This document shows positions 1-5,130 of a stretch of DNA of 9,414 bases, in pieces. Each line of letters starts with the position of its first letter. Position 1 is the first letter of the stretch. Under the pieces are notes generated by a model, which had not been told where the DNA came from, ran no database searches, and worked only from the letters and a program-made list of their open reading frames with translations. Source of the DNA: Alphaproteobacteria bacterium (GTDB lineage: Bacteria; Pseudomonadota; Alphaproteobacteria; Rickettsiales; VGDC01); assembly GCA_016869895.1 (NCBI GenBank), contig VGDC01000050.1, positions 1 to 9,414 on the forward strand, written 5' to 3'. The position numbers and the translations under genes are program-made.

Positions 1-737
1 ATAAAATCAATACCCCCATCAACACAGGTGCTGCACCGCTGCGGAATATCTCCGTTTTGGAAGAGCTGCTGGAGCGTCTGAAGAACCGTGACTCCCATCT
101 TCCAGGCATCGGCACTTTCAGCGGCCCAAGCGGCTTCGGCAAGTCTACTGCCGTCGGCTACGTCAATGCGCAGCACCACGGCATCTACATCGAAGTGCGC
201 TCCGTATGGACGAAGAAGGCTTTTCTTGCCGCCATCCTAAAGCAACAGGGCATCGCCGCCGCTGCGACCATCGCTGCGATGGCCGACCAAGTGAGCGAAG
301 ACCTTGCCGTCTCCCAACGTCCACTCTTGCTGGACGAAGCAGATAACCTCGTGGCGCGCGGCTTGATTGAAGTGGTACGCGACATCTATGAGCAGAGCCG
401 CACGGCAGTGGTGCTCATCGGTGAAGAGCAGCTGCCGCAGAAACTCCGCCCCTTCGAGCGTTTCCACGGCCGTGTATTGGATTGGGCGCAAGCTCTTCCC
501 GCTGACGCCGATGATGTCCGCTCTTTGGTTGACCACTATGCCCCACAGCTGACGCTGGACGATGCGCTGGTGAACCGTCTGGTCAAGGAAGCGGCTGGCT
601 CCGTCCGCCGCATCGTAACGAACCTTGACCGCATCGCGTATGAAGCCAAGGCTGAAGGCTGGACAACCGTCACCTCGAAAGATTGGGGCAACCGTCCGCT
701 CCAGTCCGCCAACCCTCCCGCCGTTCGGAGGTTCTAA
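1..737 (+). CDS. MuB-like AAA+ ATPase, DNA transposition protein B (5'-partial)
   Basis: This is the target-DNA-binding ATPase of Mu-type replicative transposition. It polymerises on DNA, delivers target to the MuA transposase and gives target immunity. The reading frame is open from base 3, with no stop upstream, and in-frame sequence before the TTG at 57 reads PLRNIS, which resembles the conserved stretch just before the ATPase core. The true start is therefore upstream of the window and the TTG is not the start. Counting from the TTG codon, Walker A is GPSGFGKST (residues 23-31), Walker B is LLLDEAD (about 90-96) and a sensor-1-like VVLIGEEQ strand lies near 118-125. The C-terminal part (SVRRIVTNLDRIAYEAK) fits the helical lid. 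The stop TAA (735-737) shares one base with the next ATG, so the two genes are translationally coupled. MuA would be expected immediately upstream. Family assignment is secure; the missing N-terminus cannot be judged. Confidence 0.9.
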   Translation, partial: KINTPINTGAAPLRNISVLEELLERLKNRDSHLPGIGTFSGPSGFGKSTAVGYVNAQHHGIYIEVRSVWTKKAFLAAILKQQGIAAAATIAAMADQVSEDLAVSQRPLLLDEADNLVARGLIEVVRDIYEQSRTAVVLIGEEQLPQKLRPFERFHGRVLDWAQALPADADDVRSLVDHYAPQLTLDDALVNRLVKEAAGSVRRIVTNLDRIAYEAKAEGWTTVTSKDWGNRPLQSANPPAVRRF

Positions 738-1309
738 TGGCCAAGGTGAAGTACACCAGCGACCGCGATGGAATGTGGGAGGCGATGCTTGCCCGCAAGA
801 GCTTTACGCGCCACGAGATCGCAGGTGACGTGAAGATGCACAAGTCCTCTGTGGTGGTTTATCTCAAATCCTTGGTCGCGGCGGGCTACCTGCGGGAAAC
901 CAAGCCGGAAGACCCCTTCCGTGAGGTAACCACCTACACCGTGCTGAAGGCTTCCCGTCTTCGCCCTCTGCTGAACAGAGAGGGCGTGACGCTCAAGCAG
1001 ACCGCCCGCCAGCGTATCTGGAGTGCATTGAAAGTCATCGGCAAAGCTCCTTTCGACTGGCGTGACGTATGCCTCGTGGCCAAAACCACGAAGAACGCCA
1101 CGGTGGGCTATATCCACTCCCTGCGGAATGCGGGCTATCTGCGGAAGGTGGCGGGAGACAGCCCGCTAACCCCTGAGAAATACGTCATGCCACCAAGCAA
1201 GGACAGCGGCCCACTCGCGCCTGTCATCGGGAAAGACCGAAGAGAGGTCTACGACCCTAACCTCCGCAAGGTGGTGTGGCGCAAGGAGGTTGGCGATGTG
1301 CAATCCTAA
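737..1309 (+). CDS. Tandem winged-helix-like protein of the early operon
   Basis: This 190-aa protein has no family I can name. The start is the ATG at 737, preceded by CGGAGG (726-731) and overlapping the MuB stop by one base; a longer in-frame reading from 683 would lie inside MuB and lacks a ribosome site. Two segments look alike: residues about 13-54 (helices ending SLVAAGYLRET) and about 94-137 (ending SLRNAGYLRKV). Each resembles a winged-helix DNA-binding fold with a recognition helix followed by an AGYLR turn into the wing, suggesting an internal duplication. The C-terminal 50 residues are basic and proline-containing (PLTPEKYVMPPSKD). It lies between transposition and regulatory genes, so a DNA-binding early role is plausible but inferred. 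The last 14 bases overlap the next gene. Confidence 0.75.
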   Translation: MAKVKYTSDRDGMWEAMLARKSFTRHEIAGDVKMHKSSVVVYLKSLVAAGYLRETKPEDPFREVTTYTVLKASRLRPLLNREGVTLKQTARQRIWSALKVIGKAPFDWRDVCLVAKTTKNATVGYIHSLRNAGYLRKVAGDSPLTPEKYVMPPSKDSGPLAPVIGKDRREVYDPNLRKVVWRKEVGDVQS

Positions 1310-1670
1310 GACCGTAGATGCTCAATCCATCGCCGCCGCACATTGGAACCCGCTGCCGGAGTGGGTGGAGCGTCTGGCCAGCTATTGCAATGAGCACACT
1401 CAGGTGGCCGCTGCAAAGAAGATCGGCCGCTCGGCATCCCTGATCAACCAAGTGCTGCGCGGCAATTATAAGGGCGATATGGAGGCGGTTAAAAGCCGCG
1501 TTGAAACCGCGTTAATGGCTGGAGGCATTACCTGCCCGATCCTAGGCGCGATCAGCGGCAGTCAATGTCTCCAGCAGCAAGCCAAACCCTATAACTCCGG
1601 CAACCATCTGGCAGTGTCACTCTTTCGGGAGTGCCGCCGCTGCCCGAACAACAAAGGGAGGGCGTCATGA
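1296..1670 (+). CDS. HTH protein with C-terminal four-cysteine motif, Mu-like phage early regulator type
   Basis: This 124-aa small DNA-binding protein is probably a transcriptional regulator. The ATG at 1296 is preferred because AAGGAGG (1283-1289) sits 6 bases upstream; the in-frame TTG at 1290 is too close to it. Residues about 34-58 (TQVAAAKKIGRSASLINQVL) form a helix-turn-helix of the Cro/LacI sort. The tail carries Cys80 in a CPILG motif, Cys91, and Cys113/Cys116 in ECRRCPNN. This spacing (C-x10-C-x21-C-x2-C) suggests a small zinc site. I recall the same CPVLG...CR..CPN layout in HTH proteins near the start of Mu-like phage early operons. It overlaps its upstream neighbour by 14 bases and its downstream one by 4 (ATGA). 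Targets cannot be told from sequence. Confidence 0.8.
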   Translation: MCNPKTVDAQSIAAAHWNPLPEWVERLASYCNEHTQVAAAKKIGRSASLINQVLRGNYKGDMEAVKSRVETALMAGGITCPILGAISGSQCLQQQAKPYNSGNHLAVSLFRECRRCPNNKGRAS

Positions 1671-1951
1671 TTGCAGAAGGTCTGAGACGAGTTCTGGCAT
1701 GGGCGGTCTGCATTCCGACCCAAGCCGTCACCGGTGATCCAGAGCGTGTCATCGTCAAATTAGCCGACCTCAAGCTCCTGCTGATTCATCTGGAACAGTG
1801 GAAGGATGAGGCCGAGCTGCTCGAAGCGCAGATGATTCCGCCGCACCTACGCGTTCTGCCGGAGAACCTGCCAAAGAACGTCATCCGCTTTGACAAGGCG
1901 AAGAAGTCTCGCCTCGTCTTCAAAACTATCGAAAGGACAAAACCGCTATGA
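1667..1951 (+). CDS. Hypothetical 94-aa early protein
   Basis: This small protein is not recognised. The start ATG (1667) overlaps the previous stop in an ATGA arrangement and has AAGGGAGG (1655-1661) in front of it. A longer reading from 1631 has no ribosome site. The N-terminal half (MIAEGLRRVLAWAVCIPTQAV) is mildly hydrophobic. The middle is a likely amphipathic or coiled helix (residues about 30-55, LLLIHLEQWKDEAELLEAQM), and the C-terminal part is basic (FDKAKKSRLVFKTIERTKPL). No catalytic motif is visible. The stop at 1949-1951 again overlaps the next start by ATGA, so it is co-translated with the DUF3164 gene. Confidence 0.7.
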   Translation: MIAEGLRRVLAWAVCIPTQAVTGDPERVIVKLADLKLLLIHLEQWKDEAELLEAQMIPPHLRVLPENLPKNVIRFDKAKKSRLVFKTIERTKPL

Positions 1952-2553
1952 GCAACGCTCAACACATGATTAACCACGAGGGCATTCCCGTGCCGATCGG
2001 CATGGTGAAACCGCAGGACAAGCTGCGCGACGACTTGGTGCTGAGCCTTTTCGACAAAGCGAATGAGCTGCACAAAGCTCTCGCAGCTTTCCGCATCGGG
2101 TCTTTCGAGGATGTAAACGCCTTCGTGCAGCTGCTCGCCGGAGAGTACAAGCAAGTGATGCGCGGCAAGAAAGGCAACATGACGTTCCTGTCCTACGACA
2201 CGCTCACCAAAGTGCAAGTGCAAGTGGCGGACACCATCGCCTTCGGGCCAGAACTGCAAATCGCCAAAAGCATCATCGACGAGTGCATCAAGGACTCCAG
2301 CGAGGGCGTGAATGATACCATCCTTGCCTTGGTCAACCACGCATTCCGCGTTGATAAGGCAGGACAGGTGAACCGCGCCAGCATCCTCTCGTTGCGCCAG
2401 CTTGACATCAAGCATGAGAAGTGGCCGGAAGCTATGAAGGCCATTGCGGACTCCATGCAGACTATCTCGACGAAGCAATACATCCGCTTCTACCGTCGTG
2501 CTGACCTCGCTGCGCCTTGGCAGAGCCTTAGCCTAGACTTCGCGGCGGTGTGA
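1948..2553 (+). CDS. DUF3164 family protein of Mu-like phages
   Basis: This 201-aa member of DUF3164 is found in the early operon of Mu-like phages; its biochemical role is not established. Family features seen here are the FGPELQIAKSIIDECI block (residues about 99-114), NHAFRVDKAGQVNRASILSLR (about 130-150), then DIKHEKWPEAMKAIADSM and the terminal TKQYIRFYRR (about 175-184). The order and length agree with the family. Database entries sometimes call relatives 'sulfate transporter', which this sequence does not support: it is hydrophilic with no membrane segments. The start ATG overlaps the preceding stop by four bases, and the GemA start follows one base after its stop. In Mu-like phages it usually travels with Gam and GemA; Gam is not seen here. 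Confidence 0.88.
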   Translation: MSNAQHMINHEGIPVPIGMVKPQDKLRDDLVLSLFDKANELHKALAAFRIGSFEDVNAFVQLLAGEYKQVMRGKKGNMTFLSYDTLTKVQVQVADTIAFGPELQIAKSIIDECIKDSSEGVNDTILALVNHAFRVDKAGQVNRASILSLRQLDIKHEKWPEAMKAIADSMQTISTKQYIRFYRRADLAAPWQSLSLDFAAV

Positions 2554-2554
2554 C

Positions 2555-3238
2555 ATGGCAGTCATCGTTAAACGCATCTACGCACCCCGCAATCAGCTGA
2601 TTAAACTCATCCATGTCGCCAAGAAAAGGGTCTGCATGGAGGAAGACAGCTACCGTGCCATGCTCGTGCGCGTCACCAAGAAAAGCAGCACCAAAGACAT
2701 GAGCGAGCTGGAGCTGGAGAAGGTGGTGAAGGAATTTGAACGCCTCGGCTTCGTCTCCACTTCAAAACGTGCCGGCAAGCGGCCGCGCTGTGACGATGAG
2801 CAGAGCACGAAAATCCGCGCTTTGTGGCTGAACCTCTATCATCTCGGCGCGCTGCGCGACCCTTCTGAGGAAGCTCTGGTCGCTCACTGCAAGCGCATGA
2901 CGAAGGTGCAAGCCCTGCAATGGCTCACCTCCTCGGACGCGGACAAGGTTATCAAGTCGCTGCGCGGATGGCTTGACCGCCTCGGCTGGAGACACCCGAC
3001 CACCGATTGCGTCCGTTACATCAAGCAGCTACGGGCAAGGCATCGCGCCGATGCAGACCCGCTCTATGTGAATTTCAACGGAGTCGCAGCCAAAGCCGCC
3101 GTGATCCGTGCGCAATACCGCATCCTTGAGCGACCTATGACCGGATTTGACCCCGACCTGATGGATGCAGACAGCATGGACAACCTCATCGAAACGCTGG
3201 GCATCCAGTGCCGCGCGAGAAAGGCAGAGGATGCGTGA
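2555..3238 (+). CDS. gemA: GemA-like protein (gp16 / DUF1018 family)
   Basis: This 227-aa protein belongs to the DUF1018 family, which includes Mu gp16 (GemA), reported to modulate host gene expression and DNA topology. The N-terminal half shows the family layout: a short basic lead (KRIYAPRNQLIKLIHVAKK), then MEEDSYRAMLVRVTKKSSTKDM and LEKVVKEFERLGF (residues about 28-66). The second half has IRALWLNLYHLGAL and KVIKSLRGWLDRLGW, matching the conserved Trp-containing helices. The tail beyond about residue 150 (RYIKQLRARHRADAD onward) is more variable. The ATG at 2555 lies one base after the DUF3164 stop, so translation is probably coupled. The last eight bases overlap the next gene. The family call is firm; function at molecular level is inferred from Mu. 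Confidence 0.87.
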   Translation: MAVIVKRIYAPRNQLIKLIHVAKKRVCMEEDSYRAMLVRVTKKSSTKDMSELELEKVVKEFERLGFVSTSKRAGKRPRCDDEQSTKIRALWLNLYHLGALRDPSEEALVAHCKRMTKVQALQWLTSSDADKVIKSLRGWLDRLGWRHPTTDCVRYIKQLRARHRADADPLYVNFNGVAAKAAVIRAQYRILERPMTGFDPDLMDADSMDNLIETLGIQCRARKAEDA

Positions 3239-3461
3239 TCCACGTTTCAGCGAGCTAGGCCGTCAGTACATCAACAATGGCAGCAAAGGCCATCTTTACT
3301 GCTTCGATGTGTTTTTCAATGACGTGCTGATAGGCAGCCGCATCATCGGCACCCGCGAGCTGCAACAGGACATCGTCACCGTCGGAGAAGAAGAGTTCGA
3401 CATTCTTAAAAACGGAATTGAGGCTTGCGACGTGTGGCTGGCCAGCAAAGTGGAAGGATAA
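3231..3461 (+). CDS. Hypothetical 76-aa early protein
   Basis: This small protein is not recognised. The ATG at 3231 overlaps the GemA stop (3236-3238), with a GAAAGG-type ribosome site about 7 bases upstream; a longer reading from 3165 lies inside gemA and is less likely. The product begins MRDPRFSELGRQYINNGS and contains a beta-rich stretch (HLYCFDVFFNDVLIGSRIIG) followed by an acidic segment (VTVGEEEFDILKNGIEACD). No membrane segment or known motif is visible. Its stop is four bases before the MazG-like start, placing it in the same operon. Confidence 0.65.
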   Translation: MRDPRFSELGRQYINNGSKGHLYCFDVFFNDVLIGSRIIGTRELQQDIVTVGEEEFDILKNGIEACDVWLASKVEG

Positions 3462-3465
3462 AAAA

Positions 3466-3804
3466 ATGAGTAATTTTCAAGAATTGCGGAATGCGAACAC
3501 AGCCCGTGACAAAGAGTGGGACAAGCACGGCGTTTTAACACCCGCCTATCACGCATTGGAATTAGGTGGTGAAGCCGGTGAAGCTTTGAACGTCGTCAAG
3601 AAACTGGAGCGTGAAGCGTTGGGAATTGCAGGGTCACGCGATGACTTAGAACATCTTGCTGAAGAGCTGGCGGATGTCGTGATCTGTGTGGATAAAGTTG
3701 CCATGAAATACGGCATCAAATTGTGGCCGGCCATCGTTGAAAAGTTCAACCGCACTTCAATTAATCAGGGATTCTCTACGTTTTTGGACGAGGAGAATAC
3801 TTAA
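3466..3804 (+). CDS. MazG-like nucleotide pyrophosphohydrolase
   Basis: This 112-aa protein is an all-alpha NTP pyrophosphohydrolase of the MazG-like superfamily, enzymes that hydrolyse (d)NTPs to NMP and pyrophosphate with Mg2+. Metal-binding motifs are visible: E36-x2-E39 (ELGGEAGEALN) and E67-x2-D70 (HLAEELADVVICVD), separated by a helix as in the fold. The C-terminal KFNRTSINQGF also resembles phage MazG-like proteins. The ATG at 3466 has GGAAGGA (3452-3458) upstream. A hand count gives 149 G or C in 300 bases over 3481-3780, clearly lower than in the structural genes (37 of 60 at 7561-7620), and codons such as TTA and AAT are more frequent, so it may be a later acquisition. It is the last gene before the structured 276-base gap. 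The substrate is unknown; phage relatives have been linked to nucleotide pool or (p)ppGpp control. Confidence 0.85.
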   Translation: MSNFQELRNANTARDKEWDKHGVLTPAYHALELGGEAGEALNVVKKLEREALGIAGSRDDLEHLAEELADVVICVDKVAMKYGIKLWPAIVEKFNRTSINQGFSTFLDEENT

Positions 3805-3816
3805 CAAGCTCACAAC

Positions 3817-3900
3817 GGAGGGTGCGGGTGGCGCGAACGGCCATCGTCAGAGGGTGATTCCTCTGTTCATGCGAAGGTAAACAGACCTTCCCCTCCACCA
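3817..3900 (+). ncRNA. Candidate cloverleaf-like structured RNA element
   Basis: On the + strand, bases 3817-3822 (GGAGGG) can pair with 3891-3896 (CCCTCC) and enclose three stem-loops: 3827-3832/3840-3845 (six pairs, one G-U, 7-base loop), 3848-3853/3860-3865 (CAGAGG/CCTCTG, 6-base loop) and 3873-3878/3885-3890 (GAAGGT/ACCTTC, 6-base loop). The closing stem is followed by ACCA (3897-3900). Together they form a four-way junction about the size of a tRNA. It is not a normal tRNA: there is no TTCGA-type T loop and the loops have the wrong size. Whether it is transcribed and folded so is unknown. It could instead be operator dyads for a DNA-binding protein. Confidence 0.3.
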
Positions 3901-3924
3901 GATTCCCAGGGCGGGAGATTTCGC

Positions 3925-3949
3925 GGCTATGCCCCCTTATCAAATAGCC
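3925..3949 (+). repeat. Hairpin GGCTAT/ATAGCC
   Basis: Perfect 6-bp inverted repeat, 3925-3930 with 3944-3949, and a 13-base loop rich in C and T. It lies just after the cloverleaf-like segment and before the possible promoter, with no T-run behind it, so it is not a terminator. A short repeat of this kind can arise by chance; it counts mainly because several others lie beside it. Confidence 0.35.
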
Positions 3950-3956
3950 AGACCCT

Positions 3957-3984
3957 AAGACAGGAGCTTTTATGAAAGTATAAC
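3957..3984 (+). promoter_or_regulatory. Possible sigma70-type promoter upstream of the mor-like gene
   Basis: AAGACA at 3957-3962 matches four of six bases of TTGACA. After a 16-base spacer, TATAAC at 3979-3984 matches five of six bases of TATAAT. Transcription would begin near 3990 and run into the Mor-like gene at 4081, giving the activator its own promoter. This is a consensus match by eye only; such matches are common in AT-richer intergenic DNA. Confidence 0.25.
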
Positions 3985-3985
3985 G

Positions 3986-4066
3986 ATGGCTACGTTGCGC
4001 CGAAAGCAACGCATTTGGGACAGTTCAAGACCTGGGCAAGTCTTTCGAGTTAAAAGGCCCACTTAA
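3986..4066 (+). CDS. Possible 26-aa basic micro-ORF
   Basis: ATG at 3986 opens 26 codons ending in TAA at 4064-4066, giving MATLRRKQRIWDSSRPGQV plus seven more residues, strongly basic. It has no good ribosome site of its own. However, AGGAG (3962-3966) sits before a three-codon ORF, ATG AAA GTA TAA, at 3972-3983, whose stop lies two bases before this ATG, so coupled re-initiation is possible. The stop is 14 bases before the Mor-like start. It could be a leader peptide or simply chance; there is no family support. Confidence 0.2.
   Translation: MATLRRKQRIWDSSRPGQVFRVKRPT
3993..4011 (+). repeat. Hairpin CGTTGC/GCAACG
   Basis: Perfect 6-bp inverted repeat, 3993-3998 with 4006-4011, loop GCCGAAA of seven bases. 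It lies at the probable 5' end of a transcript from the 3957-3984 promoter and inside the micro-ORF, so it could be an mRNA 5' hairpin or a protein-binding dyad. Confidence 0.35.
4027..4044 (+). repeat. Hairpin AAGAC/GTCTT
   Basis: 5-bp inverted repeat, 4027-4031 with 4040-4044 and an 8-base loop, 37 bases before the Mor-like start. Weak on its own; it adds to the cluster of dyads in this gap. Confidence 0.25.
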
Positions 4067-4080
4067 GAAAGAGCAAGAAA

Positions 4081-4464
4081 ATGACAGATTTCGCAGATAT
4101 TGAAGAATTAGACCTACCTGACAACCCCACCATCGAAGGGCTGACCATGCTCATCGGCGAAGAGGCTCTGGCACAGCTTTCTATCGACTTTGGCGGGTCT
4201 CGCATGACCATCCCGCTGAAGCCAGGGGAACATAGCCCAATCGCTCACAGCATCGGGCTTCGCAATGCGCAGCGGCTCAGTGCCGTATGGGGCGGCCTTC
4301 AGCTCGAAGTGCCATTGGCGCTGGGGAGGAAAGAAAGGATTCTACGCCTCCATGCGCAGGGAATGAATAATAACCAGATCGCCCGCGTCACCAACTTGTC
4401 GCGTCCCTACATTCGCAGCGTCATCAACGCCGCAGCAGAAAACGACCAGTTAGACCTGCTCTAA
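4081..4464 (+). CDS. mor: Mor/C-family transcription activator of middle/late genes
   Basis: This 127-aa protein belongs to the Mor/C activator family of Mu, dimeric proteins that bind upstream of weak phage promoters and recruit host RNA polymerase. The N-terminal region (residues about 16-75) corresponds to the dimerisation domain, and residues about 82-118 are the DNA-binding part: GRKERILRLHAQGMNNNQIA, then RVTNLSRPYIRSVI, a helix-turn-helix typical of the family. The ATG at 4081 has only a weak purine-rich site (AAGAAAGAG, 4065-4073). In Mu, separate Mor and C proteins act in sequence with several genes between. Here a single member stands directly before the lysis genes, so it may do the job of C or of both. 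A strong hairpin begins 4 bases after its stop. Confidence 0.85.
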   Translation: MTDFADIEELDLPDNPTIEGLTMLIGEEALAQLSIDFGGSRMTIPLKPGEHSPIAHSIGLRNAQRLSAVWGGLQLEVPLALGRKERILRLHAQGMNNNQIARVTNLSRPYIRSVINAAAENDQLDLL

Positions 4465-4467
4465 CAC

Positions 4468-4497
4468 GGGGCGGTGGAAATAGCCTTCCACTGCCTC
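4468..4497 (+). repeat. 12-bp hairpin just after the mor stop
   Basis: Bases 4468-4479 pair with 4486-4497 in 12 consecutive pairs, two of them G-U, around a 6-base loop ATAGCC. The inner six pairs (GTGGAA/TTCCAC) are perfect. No T-run follows, so it is not a standard terminator. It could protect the 3' end of the early mRNA or be a dyad site for the activator made by the neighbouring gene. A GTG at 4474 that would open a long frame into the endolysin lies in this stem, which argues against its use as a start. Confidence 0.5.
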
Positions 4498-4504
4498 AAC
4501 CTCG

Positions 4505-4514
4505 CCCGCGCGGG
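4505..4514. repeat. 10-bp palindrome CCCGCGCGGG
   Basis: Perfect palindrome eight bases after the mor-downstream hairpin, in the mor/endolysin gap. A GC-only palindrome could be a protein site or chance. A TTATAT hexamer (4544-4549) further on could serve as the -10 of an activator-dependent promoter with no obvious -35, which would suit Mor/C control, but this is conjecture. Confidence 0.25.
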
Positions 4515-4567
4515 TATCGTCGTGGGTATGCTTTATGGATTCCTTATATCGTTGGTTGGTTGTCTTG

Positions 4568-4603
4568 CCCCGCAGCTCCGCTGTGTGTTGCGGGGATTTT
4601 TTT
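4568..4603 (+). terminator. Intrinsic terminator between mor and the lysis genes
   Basis: CCCCGCA (4568-4574) pairs perfectly with TGCGGGG (4589-4595) around a 14-base loop, followed by A and then seven T residues (4597-4603). This is a textbook Rho-independent terminator and probably ends early or mor transcription. It overlaps the 5' extension of the endolysin reading frame. Either the endolysin starts at or just after it, or the hairpin acts as an attenuator in the late leader. Confidence 0.75.
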
Positions 4604-5130
4604 CTGACATCTCCGGCAAGGTTAAGGTAGCGGCCGCAGGAGGCGGCAGCGCTCTTATTCTGGCTACGGCGCTTTTAATGGAAGTTGAGGGTCTGAAGCT
4701 CATCGCCTACCTCGACTCCGTTGGTATACCGACGATTTGCTACGGCGAAACGGAGGGTGTGAAGATGGGCCAGAAGAAAACCGCTGAGGAATGCACCTTC
4801 ATGCTGAAGGCCAAGCTTGTGGTGATTTTCGCCCTCATCGACACGACCGTGCGTGTGAACCTTCCTGAAACCCGTCGCGCAGCCATCGCCAGCTTCATCT
4901 ACAACATCGGCCCCGGCGCCTTCATCAAATCCACCTTCCTGAAGCTCTTGAACAAAGGCGAAACCCAGCAAGCTTGCGAAGCTATGCGGCAATGGGTGTG
5001 CGTCACCACGGCAAAAGGGAAAGGCGCTGCCAGCGGCCAATGCGCCTCTAAGCTCCAAAACAAGCGCGTGGAAAAGGGGCTGATTAATCGCCGCGAGAAG
5101 GAGGTGGGACTGTGTTTGATAGGTATTTAA
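4588..5130 (+). CDS. SAR-type endolysin, GH24 lysozyme (start uncertain)
   Basis: This muramidase cleaves peptidoglycan at lysis. Counting from the TTG at 4588, the catalytic triad is visible as E34-8-D43-5-T49 in VEGLKLIAYLDSVGIPTICY. Residues about 14-31 (VAAAGGGSALILATALL) are a weakly hydrophobic, Gly/Ala-rich signal-anchor-release segment, which exports the enzyme and tethers it until membrane depolarisation. The C-terminus GLINRREKEVGLCL matches the family. The start is unclear. The frame runs open to a GTG at 4474 with an ATG at 4528, but those lie among the hairpin and terminator, lack ribosome sites and use atypical codons. GTG 4585 and TTG 4588 give a normal length (about 180 aa) yet sit in the terminator, an AUC at 4609 is also possible, and ATG 4678 would remove the SAR segment. 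The end overlaps the Rz gene by 19 bases. Confidence 0.88.
   Translation: MRGFFSDISGKVKVAAAGGGSALILATALLMEVEGLKLIAYLDSVGIPTICYGETEGVKMGQKKTAEECTFMLKAKLVVIFALIDTTVRVNLPETRRAAIASFIYNIGPGAFIKSTFLKLLNKGETQQACEAMRQWVCVTTAKGKGAASGQCASKLQNKRVEKGLINRREKEVGLCLIGI

Noticed and set aside
1786..2478. Long minus-strand ORF (230 aa) opposite the DUF3164 gene
   Set aside because: It lies wholly antisense to a well-supported gene and its product looks like no family; long antisense frames are common at this GC content.
3817..3900. A canonical tRNA or tmRNA in the cloverleaf-like segment
   Set aside because: No TTCGA-type T loop, no T8 or normal D loop, and 6- or 8-base loops where a tRNA has 7. Kept only as an unclassified structured element.
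3776..4009. Minus-strand ORF (77 aa) over the intergenic gap
   Set aside because: No recognisable domain, opposite direction to every other gene, and it runs through the inverted repeats that better explain the region.
4474..4587. N-terminal extension of the endolysin from GTG 4474 or ATG 4528
   Set aside because: It runs through a 12-bp hairpin, a palindrome and a terminator, has no good ribosome site, and its codons (ATA, TTG, TGT, CTT) differ from those of neighbouring genes.
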